Source: Segatella copri (GTDB lineage Bacteria; Bacteroidota; Bacteroidia; Bacteroidales; Bacteroidaceae). Taken from it: a stretch of DNA of 64,000 nt. The translations under genes and the position numbers were made by a program. Of the stretch, positions 36,347 to 45,082 are shown in pieces (position 1 is the first letter of the stretch; each line of letters starts with the position of its first letter). The notes below the pieces were generated by a model. That model was not told the DNA's origin, did not search any database, and saw only the letters and a program-made list of their open reading frames with translations. The stretch spans positions 4,138,501-4,202,500 of the forward strand of contig NZ_CP137557.1 in NCBI RefSeq assembly GCF_019249655.2, in the 5' to 3' direction.

Positions 36347-36407
36347 CAGCGTTTTAAGAAACAGATTGAATAAGAAATTGAATAAGAATTCGTAATATAT
36401 CAAGTCA

Positions 36408-37001
36408 ATGGCTGAAACAAAGAAGATTAAGACAGCTTTGGTGTCTGTCTTTCACAAGGATGGCTTGGACGAGTTGCTCGCCAAGTTGAATGAAGAGGGT
36501 GTTAAATTCCTGAGCACAGGAGGTACTCAGAAGTTTATCGAATCTTTGGGTTATGAATGTGAGAAAGTTGAGGATGTCACCACATATCCATCAATCCTCG
36601 GTGGTCGTGTGAAGACTCTTCATCCAAAAATATTTGGAGGTATCTTGGCCCGCCGCGACAATGAGGGCGACCAGGAGCAGATGAAGGAGTATGAGATTCC
36701 TTCTATCGACCTCGTTATCGTAGATTTGTATCCATTTGAGCAGACCGTGGCCAGCGGTGCCAGCGATGCCGACATTATCGAGAAGATTGATATCGGCGGT
36801 ATCTCTCTGATCCGTGCCGGAGCCAAGAACTTCAAGGACGTGGTTATCGTTCCTAGCAAGGCTGAATACAGCGTGCTTCTCGACATTCTGAAGAAGAAGG
36901 GTGCTGAGACCGACATCGAGGACCGCAAGATGTTTGCTGAGCGTGCCTTCGGTGTAAGCTCACACTACGATACAGCTATCCATGCTTGGTTTGCTAAGTA
37001 A
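36408..37001 (+). CDS. purH: IMP cyclohydrolase domain protein (N-terminal half of PurH only)
   Basis: 197 residues that match the MGS-like IMP cyclohydrolase domain of PurH from start to finish (LVSVFHKDGLDELL, FLSTGGTQKFIESLG, ILGGRVKTLHPKIFGGIL, DLVIVDLYPFEQTVA, DIIEKIDIGGISLIRAGAKN). In most bacteria PurH continues for another 310 residues as AICAR transformylase; here the protein ends at VSSHYDTAIHAWFAK and no transformylase part follows in any frame. It would close the ring of FAICAR to IMP, the last step of purine synthesis. The 3' end lies in a tandem repeat, so an old truncation is possible, as is a natural single-domain version with the transformylase elsewhere. Confidence 0.88.
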   Translation: MAETKKIKTALVSVFHKDGLDELLAKLNEEGVKFLSTGGTQKFIESLGYECEKVEDVTTYPSILGGRVKTLHPKIFGGILARRDNEGDQEQMKEYEIPSIDLVIVDLYPFEQTVASGASDADIIEKIDIGGISLIRAGAKNFKDVVIVPSKAEYSVLLDILKKKGAETDIEDRKMFAERAFGVSSHYDTAIHAWFAK

Positions 37002-37041
37002 TAACTTGGCTTGCTAAGTAATACTTGGTTTGCTGAGTAAC
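36985..37041 (+). repeat. 19-20 bp tandem repeat (three copies) across the purH stop codon
   Basis: Copies at 36985-37003, 37005-37023 and 37024-37041, consensus CTTGGTTTGCTAAGTAATA. The stop codon (36999-37001) is in the first copy. Confidence 0.9.
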
Positions 37042-37158
37042 AAGTAACAAGACGAAGCAGCCGAGTAATCTCGCTACCTCTTCCCGTTCTGCATCCCAGG
37101 GCGGGAAGATGACTACAAAAAGATTTTAAGCTTAAAATATTATATTTTACATTAGAAA

Positions 37159-38181
37159 ATGGGATTTTTTTCATTTATTCAGGAAATCGCAATGGACTTG
37201 GGTACCGCCAATACCATCATTATCAGTGATGATAAGATTGTAGTGGACGAACCTTCTGTTGTAGCCCTCGACCGCCGCACCGACAAGATGATTGCCGTGG
37301 GCGAAAAGGCGAAGATGATGTACGAGAAGACTCATGACAACATCCGTACTATCCGTCCTTTGCGCGATGGCGTTATCGCAGACTTTACTGCTTGCGAGCA
37401 GATGATGCGTGGACTCATCAAGATGGTCCACACAGGCAGCCGCCTGTTCTCACCTTCACTCCGCATGGTGATTGGTGTTCCTTCTGGCTCTACCGAGGTG
37501 GAGCTCCGTGCCGTTCGTGACTCTGCCGAGCATGCCGACGGTCGCGACGTTTATCTGATTTTTGAGCCTATGGCTGCCGCTATCGGTATCGGTATCGATG
37601 TGGAGGCACCAGAAGGCAACATGATAGTTGATATAGGTGGTGGCTCTACCGAGATTGCCGTTATCTCGCTCGGTGGTATCGTTTCCAACAACTCTATCCG
37701 CACAGCGGGTGACGACCTCACCGCTGAAATCCAGGAGTACATGAGCCGCCAGCACAACGTGAAGGTTTCTGAGCGTATGGCTGAGCGTATCAAGATTCAC
37801 GTGGGTTCTGCCTTGACAGACCTGGGTGAGGAGGCTCCAGAGGACTTCATCGTTCATGGTCCTAACCGTATCACAGCCCTCCCAATGGAGGTTCCTGTAT
37901 GCTATCAGGAGATTGCTCACTGCCTGGACAAGACCGTGGCTAAGATTGAGAATGCCGTGCTCTCTGCCCTTGAGAATACTCCACCAGAGCTTTACGCTGA
38001 TATTGTGAAGAACGGTATCTGGCTCTCGGGTGGCGGTGCATTGCTCCGTGGTTTGGACAAGCGCTTGACAGATAAGATTAACATCCCATTCCATATCGCC
38101 GAGGACCCATTGCACAGCGTGGCTAAGGGTGCCGGTATCGCATTGAAGAATGTGGACCGTTTCTCTTTCTTGATGAGATAA
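37159..38181 (+). CDS. mreB: Rod-shape determining protein MreB (actin homologue)
   Basis: 340-residue bacterial actin that organises the elongation machinery along the inner membrane. Nucleotide-binding motifs are visible: DLGTANT (13-19) in the first phosphate loop, VIGVPSG, DIGGGSTEIAV in the second phosphate loop and the adenosine motif LSGGGALLRG. An N-terminal amphipathic MGFFSFIQEIAM segment could touch the membrane. The order mreB-mreC-mreD-mrdA-rodA follows, as in other Bacteroidota, so this is the elongasome operon. Confidence 0.98.
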   Translation: MGFFSFIQEIAMDLGTANTIIISDDKIVVDEPSVVALDRRTDKMIAVGEKAKMMYEKTHDNIRTIRPLRDGVIADFTACEQMMRGLIKMVHTGSRLFSPSLRMVIGVPSGSTEVELRAVRDSAEHADGRDVYLIFEPMAAAIGIGIDVEAPEGNMIVDIGGGSTEIAVISLGGIVSNNSIRTAGDDLTAEIQEYMSRQHNVKVSERMAERIKIHVGSALTDLGEEAPEDFIVHGPNRITALPMEVPVCYQEIAHCLDKTVAKIENAVLSALENTPPELYADIVKNGIWLSGGGALLRGLDKRLTDKINIPFHIAEDPLHSVAKGAGIALKNVDRFSFLMR

Positions 38182-38263
38182 AATTTTATTAGATAAGTTT
38201 CGTGACTTTGTTGGGAAGGTTAAATTCCCCCCAAGTGGCGAAACTTTAATTTTATATAATAGT

Positions 38264-39142
38264 ATGCACAACCTTTTAGAGTTTTTGCAGAAATACAACC
38301 ATTGGTTTGTCTTCGTGATTCTCGAAGTGGTGAGCATGGTGTTCCTGTTTCAGTATAACAGCTATCAGGGCAGTGCGTGGTTTTCCACTGCCAATGCCGT
38401 GACGGGAAAGATTTATGAGTGGGATGCCAATGTGGAAACCTTCTTCTCGTTGACCAAGGTGAACCAGGAACTCACGCAGCGTAATGCCTATCTGGAGCAG
38501 CAGGTGCAGCATCTTTCCGACAGTCTCTATGCCGTGACCAAGGATAGTGCCATCTATCACCGCGACCAGTTTGCCCTGCTCAAGAACTACAGACTCATTC
38601 CTGCCAAGGTGGTTGCCAACAGTCTGGATAAGCCCGACAACCTGATGACCATCGACAAGGGTAGCGCCGACGGCATCCATAAGGATATGGGTGTAATCAG
38701 CGGCACCGGCGTGGTGGGCATCGTATATCTTGTGGCCGAGCATTACAGCATTGTGATTCCTGTGCTCAACGTGAAGTCGAACATCAGCTGTACCATCCAG
38801 GGCAGAGGCTACTTCGGCTATCTGAGATGGAAGGGCGGCGTATCGGAGCTGGCTTATCTGGAAGAGGTGCCACGCCATGCCCACTTCAAGTTGGGCGACT
38901 ATGTGGTAACCAGCGGTTACTCGGCTGTGTTCCCTCCGGGTGTGAGAGTGGGCAAGATATTGCATGTGTTCAACTCTGCCGATGGTCTGTCTTACCGCGT
39001 ACAGTTGCGACTCTCAACAGATTTCGGCAACCTGCGCGACGTATGCGTCATCGACGACACACTGATGAAAGAGAGAATAGAGATTATGCGTGCTGCACAA
39101 GACAGCATCAAGCCCGATGGCAATACGGGCAGTAAAAACTAA
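38264..39142 (+). CDS. mreC: Rod-shape determining protein MreC
   Basis: 292 residues: a membrane helix (about 13-30), a coiled-coil part (about 60-105, NQELTQRNAYLEQQVQHL) and the two-barrel periplasmic domain (VVANSLDKPDNLMTIDKGS; GVVGIVY; GDYVVTSGYSAVFPPG). It links MreB to the cell-wall enzymes outside. It lies 82 bp after mreB and 29 bp before mreD. Confidence 0.96.
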   Translation: MHNLLEFLQKYNHWFVFVILEVVSMVFLFQYNSYQGSAWFSTANAVTGKIYEWDANVETFFSLTKVNQELTQRNAYLEQQVQHLSDSLYAVTKDSAIYHRDQFALLKNYRLIPAKVVANSLDKPDNLMTIDKGSADGIHKDMGVISGTGVVGIVYLVAEHYSIVIPVLNVKSNISCTIQGRGYFGYLRWKGGVSELAYLEEVPRHAHFKLGDYVVTSGYSAVFPPGVRVGKILHVFNSADGLSYRVQLRLSTDFGNLRDVCVIDDTLMKERIEIMRAAQDSIKPDGNTGSKN

Positions 39143-39171
39143 AGTAAAGTAAGAGGAGATATAAAGAAGCA

Positions 39172-39672
39172 ATGAGTATAGATATTTTAAAACGACTCGG
39201 CATCTTCGTGGTGCTCGTGCTGGTGCAGGGACTGGTGTTCAACCATATCCATCTGTTCAATTGCGCCACCCCCTTGCTGTATATCATCATGGTGCTCCAT
39301 TTCCGCAGAAACCACCCACGCTGGTCGGTGATGCTCTGGAGCTTCATGCTGGGACTTTGCATCGACGTGTTTGCCAACACGCCGGGTGTTGCGGCGGCAT
39401 CGATGACAGCCATCGGACTGCTGCAACCTTATCTTTTTGAACTCTTCGTGCCTAGAGACAGTGCTGAAGACCTGGAACCATCGATGCGAACCATCGGTGT
39501 GGGTTCGTACGTGCTCTACACGTTGATTATAGTACTCGTTTATAATCTGTTGTTCTTTACGATAGAGACTTTTAATTTCTTCAACTGGATGCAGTGGCTG
39601 CTCTGCATTGTCGGCAGCAGTGCCATCACCATGGTGCTGATCATGGCGCTGGAGAGTTTCAGAAAGTCGTAG
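39172..39672 (+). CDS. mreD: Rod-shape determining protein MreD
   Basis: 166 residues with five to six membrane helices. Sequence conservation of MreD is low in general; the call rests on size, hydrophobicity and its position between mreC and the PBP2 gene. It is thought to be a membrane partner of MreC in the elongation complex. Spacing to mreC is 29 bp and to mrdA 69 bp. Confidence 0.9.
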   Translation: MSIDILKRLGIFVVLVLVQGLVFNHIHLFNCATPLLYIIMVLHFRRNHPRWSVMLWSFMLGLCIDVFANTPGVAAASMTAIGLLQPYLFELFVPRDSAEDLEPSMRTIGVGSYVLYTLIIVLVYNLLFFTIETFNFFNWMQWLLCIVGSSAITMVLIMALESFRKS

Positions 39673-39741
39673 GGATTTTTACCCTGAAGGAAAAAGAAGA
39701 AGAACATTCATGTCCATTGATACTTATATATATAATAAGGT

Positions 39742-41592
39742 ATGGTAGATTACAATCTTGAGAAGCGCAGTTATGTGATTGGTGGTGTGGCGATAGTTAT
39801 CGTGATAGTCTACATCATCAGGCTCTTCACGCTCCAGATTATGAGCGAGGATTACAAGAAGAATGCCGACAGTAACGCCTTCCTGAAGCAGATAGAGTTC
39901 CCTTCGCGTGGTGCCATCTACGATAGAAACGGAAAGCTGATGGTGTATAACCAGCCTTCTTACGACCTGATGGTGGTGATGAAGGAGCAGGAGGGACGAC
40001 TCGACACCCTCGACTTCTGCAATTCCCTGGGTATTACCAAGGAGGCTTTCGAAAAGCGAATGGAGGATATCAAGGACCGCAGTAAGAATCCGGGATATTC
40101 CCGATATACGCAGCAGCTCTTCATGACGCAGTTGTCTGACAAGGACTTCAGCGTGTTCCAGGAGAAGATGTTCCGATTCCCGGGCTTCTATGTGCAGAAG
40201 CGAAGCGTGAGAGAATATACCTATCCGTATGCCGCCCATGTATTGGGCGATGTGGGCGAGGTTTCGGAAAGCGACATCGAGGAAGATGACTACTACCAGC
40301 CGGGCGACTACATCGGAAAGCTGGGTATTGAGAAGCATTACGAAAAGGAACTTCGAGGCGTAAAGGGTGTGAAGATTCTGCTCCGTGATGCGCGCGGAAG
40401 AATACAGGGAAGCTATCAGAACGGAAAATTCGACCAGCGACCTGTGGCAGGAAAAGACCTGACGCTGGGTATCGACGTGAACCTGCAGGCTCTGGGTGAG
40501 CGTCTGCTGCAGGGAAAGATAGGTAGTATCGTTGCCATCGACCCTAGAGACGGTTCGGTGCTGGCAATGGTTTCCTCTCCATCTTACGACCCTCGTAAGC
40601 TGGTGGGCAAGAATCGTGGTAAGATGCACCGATGGCTCTCGCAGAACCCATGGAAGCCTCTGCTCAACCGAAGCATCATGGGACAGTATCCTCCGGGTTC
40701 TACGTTCAAGACCTCCCAGGCACTGACTTATCTCACCGAGGGTATCATCACTCCGGGCACAGCCTTCCCATGTAATCACGGATTCTCTTACAAGGGACTG
40801 CACGTAGGTTGTCACGGTCACCCGTCGCCTATCGCACTGGTGGATGCCATCAGTACTTCGTGCAACGGTTATTTCTGTTGGGGACTCTACTATATGCTTG
40901 GAAGCAAGAGCAAGTATGGTTCTGTGCAGAAGGCGATGACTGTTTGGAAAGACTATATGGTGAGCATGGGATTCGGCTACAAGCTGGGCATCGACCTGCC
41001 GGGCGAGAAACGAGGACTGATTCCTAATGCACAGTTCTACGACAAGGCCTACAAGGGTTCCTGGAACGGACTGACCGTAATCAGTATCTCCATTGGTCAG
41101 GGTGAGGTGAACCTGACGCCTTTGCAGATAGCCAATCTGGGTGCTACCATCGCCAACCGAGGCTATTACTATGTGCCTCACGTAGTGCGCAAGGTGCAGG
41201 GCGAGCCGCTGGATACGCTCTATACCCGCCGACATTATACCAAGGCATCGAAGCGTGCCTACAACTATGTGGTGGCTGGTATGAGAAGTTCGGCACTGAG
41301 GGGAACCTGCAAGATGCTTTCACGCTACGACTTCGAGGCATGCGGCAAGACGGGTACGGCTCAGAACCGTGGTCACGACCACTCTGTGTTCATGGGCTTT
41401 GCTCCGATGAACAACCCTAAGATAGCCATCGCCGTGTATGTGGAGAATGGTGGTTGGGGTGCCGATTATGGTGTGCCTATCGGAGGCTTGATGATGGAGC
41501 AGTATCTGAAAGGAAAGCTGTCGCCGGCTTCAGAAAGTCAGGCAGCACAGATGCAGGCTCGCAGAATCGCCTATGGCTCTTCTAGCAGATAG
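39742..41592 (+). CDS. mrdA: Penicillin-binding protein 2, elongation transpeptidase
   Basis: 616-residue class B PBP. One N-terminal membrane helix (about 11-30), the dimerisation/pedestal domain (SRGAIYDRNG at 55-64) and the transpeptidase domain with Ser320 in PPGSTFK, the SxN motif in STSCN and the KTG motif in CGKTGTAQ. It crosslinks peptidoglycan along the side wall with RodA, whose gene follows after 38 bp. Just before the start is the leader TATATATAATAAGGT. After the stop come two near-identical 14-bp units (41598-41611 and 41612-41625). Confidence 0.97.
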   Translation: MVDYNLEKRSYVIGGVAIVIVIVYIIRLFTLQIMSEDYKKNADSNAFLKQIEFPSRGAIYDRNGKLMVYNQPSYDLMVVMKEQEGRLDTLDFCNSLGITKEAFEKRMEDIKDRSKNPGYSRYTQQLFMTQLSDKDFSVFQEKMFRFPGFYVQKRSVREYTYPYAAHVLGDVGEVSESDIEEDDYYQPGDYIGKLGIEKHYEKELRGVKGVKILLRDARGRIQGSYQNGKFDQRPVAGKDLTLGIDVNLQALGERLLQGKIGSIVAIDPRDGSVLAMVSSPSYDPRKLVGKNRGKMHRWLSQNPWKPLLNRSIMGQYPPGSTFKTSQALTYLTEGIITPGTAFPCNHGFSYKGLHVGCHGHPSPIALVDAISTSCNGYFCWGLYYMLGSKSKYGSVQKAMTVWKDYMVSMGFGYKLGIDLPGEKRGLIPNAQFYDKAYKGSWNGLTVISISIGQGEVNLTPLQIANLGATIANRGYYYVPHVVRKVQGEPLDTLYTRRHYTKASKRAYNYVVAGMRSSALRGTCKMLSRYDFEACGKTGTAQNRGHDHSVFMGFAPMNNPKIAIAVYVENGGWGADYGVPIGGLMMEQYLKGKLSPASESQAAQMQARRIAYGSSSR

Positions 41593-41630
41593 TTTTCAGT
41601 TAATAGTTTATAGTTGATAGTTTATAGATT

Positions 41631-43097
41631 ATGAGCGATAATAAACAACCGGCTGGTGTACTCCGTTCGCTTGACTGGTGGACCATCGGCATCTATCTGG
41701 CGCTGCTCAGCTTTGGCTGGATCAGCGTCTGCGGTGCCAGCTACACCTATGGTGACAATGATATTTTCAGTCTGGGTGCCCGTTCGGGCATGCAGATTGT
41801 GTGGATTGGCACTTCCATCGCCTTGGGCTTTGTTATCCTGATGATGGACGACAGGTTTTTCGATACCTTCTCGTATGTCATCTATGGCGTGCTGATATTG
41901 CTGCTCTTTGCCACGATATTCAATCCGCACAGCATCAAGGGTTCGCATTCCTGGCTGGTTCTCGGACCGCTCCGACTGCAGCCTGCCGAGTTTGGTAAGT
42001 TTGCTACGGCACTGGCTGTGGCGAAGTTTATGTCGAGCTATGGTTTCAATATCCACAACATGAAGCATTTCATGGCGGCGGTGGGTATCATCCTGCTGCC
42101 GATGGTCTGCATCGTGGGACAGCGAGAGACGGGTTCGGCACTGGTTTATTCCGCCTTCTTCCTGATGCTCTATCGCGAGGGAATGCCTGGAGCCGTGCTG
42201 TTTACGGGTGTCTCGATGATAGCCTACTTTGTGGTGGGCATCAAGTACGAGAATGTGCTGATGTGGGATACCTATACCTCGGTGGGTAAGTTTACGGTGC
42301 TGCTGCTGGTGCAGATATTCACGGCGGGCATGGTGAATTCCTATACGGGCAACAAGAAGCATGCGCTGATTATTCTGGCATATTCGGTGGGTATCACGCT
42401 GATAGTGGCGCTTTTCTCCACCTTCATCATCCCGTTCGATATCGTATGGATTCAGCTGCTGCTCTGTGCACTGATGATAGGTTTCCTGGTATATCACGGC
42501 TTGAGGACGAGATTCAGGAATTATTTCCTGATTTCCATCTTCTCGTTGGGTTCTATAGCCTTCTTCTACAGTGCCGACTACGTGCTGAACAACGTGATGG
42601 AGCCTCACCAGCGAGTGCGTATCAATGTGCTTCTGGGATTGGATGAGGATTTGGCTGGTGCCGGATATAATGTGCATCAGAGTGAGATAGCCATCGGTTC
42701 GGGCGGTTTGCAGGGCAAGGGATTCCTCAACGGAACCCAGACCAAGCTGAAGTTCGTGCCAGAGCAGGATACCGACTTTATCTTCTGCACGGTGGGAGAG
42801 GAGGAAGGCTTCATGGGTTCGGCAGGTGTGCTGCTGCTTTTCCTGCTGCTGATATTGAGGCTGATAAAACTGGCAGAGCGGCAACCGTTTAAGTTTGGGC
42901 GAATATACGGATATTGTGTGTTGAGTGTGTTCCTGTTCCACCTGTTTATTAATGTGGGAATGGTGCTGGGCTTGACGCCTGTAATCGGTATTCCGCTACC
43001 GTTCTTCAGTTATGGCGGTAGTTCGCTTTGGGGTTTCACCATCCTTCTCTTTATTTTCCTGAGAATAGATGCGGGAAGAAATCTGGTTAGAAGCTGA
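41631..43097 (+). CDS. rodA: Peptidoglycan glycosyltransferase RodA
   Basis: 488-residue SEDS-family glycan polymerase with about ten to twelve membrane helices. Conserved segments are PAEFGK (about 120), a large extracellular loop (GLQGKGFLNGTQTKLKFVPE) and TPVIGIPLPFFSYGGSS near the C-terminus. It polymerises lipid II together with PBP2, encoded upstream. It is about 100 residues longer than E. coli RodA, mainly through extra sequence in the middle between FTGVSMIAY and LNNVMEPHQR, as is common in Bacteroidota. A strong terminator closes the operon. Confidence 0.96.
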   Translation: MSDNKQPAGVLRSLDWWTIGIYLALLSFGWISVCGASYTYGDNDIFSLGARSGMQIVWIGTSIALGFVILMMDDRFFDTFSYVIYGVLILLLFATIFNPHSIKGSHSWLVLGPLRLQPAEFGKFATALAVAKFMSSYGFNIHNMKHFMAAVGIILLPMVCIVGQRETGSALVYSAFFLMLYREGMPGAVLFTGVSMIAYFVVGIKYENVLMWDTYTSVGKFTVLLLVQIFTAGMVNSYTGNKKHALIILAYSVGITLIVALFSTFIIPFDIVWIQLLLCALMIGFLVYHGLRTRFRNYFLISIFSLGSIAFFYSADYVLNNVMEPHQRVRINVLLGLDEDLAGAGYNVHQSEIAIGSGGLQGKGFLNGTQTKLKFVPEQDTDFIFCTVGEEEGFMGSAGVLLLFLLLILRLIKLAERQPFKFGRIYGYCVLSVFLFHLFINVGMVLGLTPVIGIPLPFFSYGGSSLWGFTILLFIFLRIDAGRNLVRS

Positions 43098-43146
43098 TAT
43101 AATGGATAATGTATAATGCATATATCTTGTATGATATATATATAAT

Positions 43147-43187
43147 AAAAGGGCAAAAGCATTGTTTTGAGATGCTTTTGCCCTTTA
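43147..43187. terminator. Bidirectional terminator between rodA and gldH
   Basis: AAAAGGGCAAAAGCAT (43147-43162) pairs with ATGCTTTTGCCCTTT (43172-43186), with A- and T-rich flanks on both sides. Confidence 0.92.
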
Positions 43188-43195
43188 TTATGTTT

Positions 43196-43678
43196 TTATT
43201 TTGCCAATTCAACTTTTACTCCGATATCGCTGACGCCGGGAAGGATTTCTCGCTTCATGTCGTGGCGTATGGTGATATGGATGGAGTCGCCTTGGTTCAT
43301 CTTATACATATTGATGGGGAAGTTGTATTGATAATAGCTGATTCCCTGTCTTGAGCTGGAACCGTCTTTTCCAATGAATTGGCAGAGCACGGTATCGGCT
43401 TTTTCTATGCGGTCTTCCTGCTTGTTGGCTGGATAGATGGTCTGGTCCACGATGAGTGTTAATCCTGTGAAGGGATAGGCTCCTGTGATTCTCAAACCCA
43501 GGCTTTCCTGATAGTATCCTGTGGTAAGGATGGGAGGAATGTCGAACGAGAGGGTGTCGTTCTTCTCCCATCCGGCGATAGGTGTATGGGCGTATTCGTC
43601 ATACACCGTTCGCTGGAAACAGGAGGCAAGCACGAAGGTTGCCACCATCAGGAAAATGAAATTAATCATTCTTTTCAT
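43196..43678 (-). CDS. gldH: Gliding motility lipoprotein GldH
   Basis: 160 residues from the ATG at 43678; further upstream the frame is only an alternative reading of the ricT tail. Lipoprotein signal with Cys20 in FVLASC. The rest shows the GldH pattern (YDEYAHTPIAGWEKNDTLSFDIP, then LRITGAYPFTGLTLIVDQ, and IRHDMKREILPGVSDIGVKVE). In Flavobacterium GldH is needed for gliding; in non-gliding Bacteroidales its role is unknown. It overlaps the ricT-like gene by 17 bp, a neighbour seen in many Bacteroidota. Confidence 0.92.
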   Translation of the reverse strand: MKRMINFIFLMVATFVLASCFQRTVYDEYAHTPIAGWEKNDTLSFDIPPILTTGYYQESLGLRITGAYPFTGLTLIVDQTIYPANKQEDRIEKADTVLCQFIGKDGSSSRQGISYYQYNFPINMYKMNQGDSIHITIRHDMKREILPGVSDIGVKVELAK

Positions 43679-45026
43679 TTTTCTCTTTTCCTCCATTCTG
43701 GTTCTGTCGAGGACCTTTGTTTCTGTTGTCTTTGCGGCGGTTTCCATTTGGCTGGTTACCATTCTTTTGCTGGTTACCGTTCTTTTGCTGGTTACCACCA
43801 TTTGGATTACCATTCTTCTGTGGATTACCGCCGTTTTGCTGCTGGCGGTTCTCGCCTTTTGGTCTGCGGTCGCCTCTTTCCTGCTTGTTTCCGCCTTCCT
43901 TGTCCTGGCGATTATTGTTACTGTTATTCTTGTTCTTTTTCTTCTTTTTCTTCGCCTTGTCGAATCGGCTGAGGTCTGACTCATTGAGCAGGTCGATATG
44001 CTTGGAGCTTTCCTTCACTTTTCCGTTCTCCATCAGACTGAGCGGCTTTTCGCCATTCTTGTTCAGCTCGATAATCTCCTTGGCACGGTCGGCAGTGATG
44101 GTTTCGAGGTTGGAAGCCAGATTCTTGTCGGATGAATAGGTGATGAGGCCAGCCAGAATATCCACCTTAAACTGGTAGAACTGACCATCGGCAGTTTCGA
44201 GAACGGCATCCTTAGGTGGCATCTTGCGGCTTGCCTCCACGTAGTTGTCTACCTCGTAGTTAAGACAGCACTTCAGTTTGGCGCACATACCCGCCAGTTT
44301 CTGTGGGTTGAGCGAGATGTCCTGATAGCGTGCTGCATTGGTGCTTACGCTTACGAAGTTCTTCATCCAGGTGGCGCAGCAGAGCTCTCTTCCGCAAGGA
44401 CCGGTTCCGCCGATTCTGCCTGCTTCCTGGCGTGCACCAATCTGCTTCATCTCGATGCGTACGTGGAAAGCCTCGGCAAGTACCTTGATGAGCTGGCGGA
44501 AATCCACACGTTCGTCGGCAATATAGTAGAATATCGCCTTGTTGCCGTCGCCCTGGTACTCCACGTCGCCAATCTTCATCTTCAAGCCTAGGTCTTTGGC
44601 TATTTGGCGGCTCTGGATCATGGTGGCGTGTTCGCGGCTCTTGGCCTCCTTCCACTTGTCAAGGTCCACCTGCTTGGCGATGCGGTAGATGCGCTTGATG
44701 TCATCCTGCGACTTGAGGTTGGCTTTCTTGATCTGCAGTTTCACGAGTCGTCCGGTGAGTGTAACCACACCGATGTCGTGGCCCGGGTTAGCCTCCACAG
44801 CCACGAGGTCGCCCTTTCTCAGGTCTAGGTTGTTCACATTGTGATAATATCCTTTTCGGGTATTCTTGAATTGCACTTCCACGAGGTCGGTGCTTTCTGC
44901 GTTTCCTGGCACATCGGCAAGCCAGTCGTATGTGTTGAGCTGTTTGTCCTGTCGTCCTACAGCCTTGCAACATAGACCTCTGTCGCAGCCATTCCACATT
45001 CGGAATTTCATATTCTTGTAGTCCAC
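43662..45026 (-). CDS. PSP1 domain protein (RicT/YaaT-like) with low-complexity tail
   Basis: 454 residues. The first 320 match the PSP1 family (GRQDKQLNTYDWL; FRQLIKVLAEAFHVRIEMKQIGARQEA; GPCGRELCCATW; CAKLKCCLNYE). Cysteine clusters CGRELCC and CAKLKCC resemble the iron-sulfur-binding cysteines of RicT. The last 110 residues are low complexity: a run of lysines (KAKKKKKKNKNN) and repeated QKNGN blocks rich in Gly, Asn and Gln, an RNA-binding-like tail that looks disordered. In Bacillus RicT works with RicA/RicF in RNA maturation; function here is inferred. It starts 57 bp after holB. Confidence 0.88.
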   Translation of the reverse strand: MDYKNMKFRMWNGCDRGLCCKAVGRQDKQLNTYDWLADVPGNAESTDLVEVQFKNTRKGYYHNVNNLDLRKGDLVAVEANPGHDIGVVTLTGRLVKLQIKKANLKSQDDIKRIYRIAKQVDLDKWKEAKSREHATMIQSRQIAKDLGLKMKIGDVEYQGDGNKAIFYYIADERVDFRQLIKVLAEAFHVRIEMKQIGARQEAGRIGGTGPCGRELCCATWMKNFVSVSTNAARYQDISLNPQKLAGMCAKLKCCLNYEVDNYVEASRKMPPKDAVLETADGQFYQFKVDILAGLITYSSDKNLASNLETITADRAKEIIELNKNGEKPLSLMENGKVKESSKHIDLLNESDLSRFDKAKKKKKKNKNNSNNNRQDKEGGNKQERGDRRPKGENRQQQNGGNPQKNGNPNGGNQQKNGNQQKNGNQPNGNRRKDNRNKGPRQNQNGGKEKNEKND

Positions 45027-45082
45027 GATGTAATCTATTTATTGTATTTTATTTATATTATGTATATATGATGCTTTCATTA

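Noticed and set aside
39724..41235. 503-codon frame on the minus strand
   Set aside because: Antisense to mrdA, whose transpeptidase motifs are complete.
41622..42941. 439-codon frame on the minus strand
   Set aside because: Antisense to rodA; rich in His and Gln, with no recognisable domain.
43679..43984. N-terminal extension of gldH by 102 codons
   Set aside because: It is only the ricT tail read in another frame (Thr/Arg/Lys-rich) and would hide the lipoprotein signal that starts at 43678.
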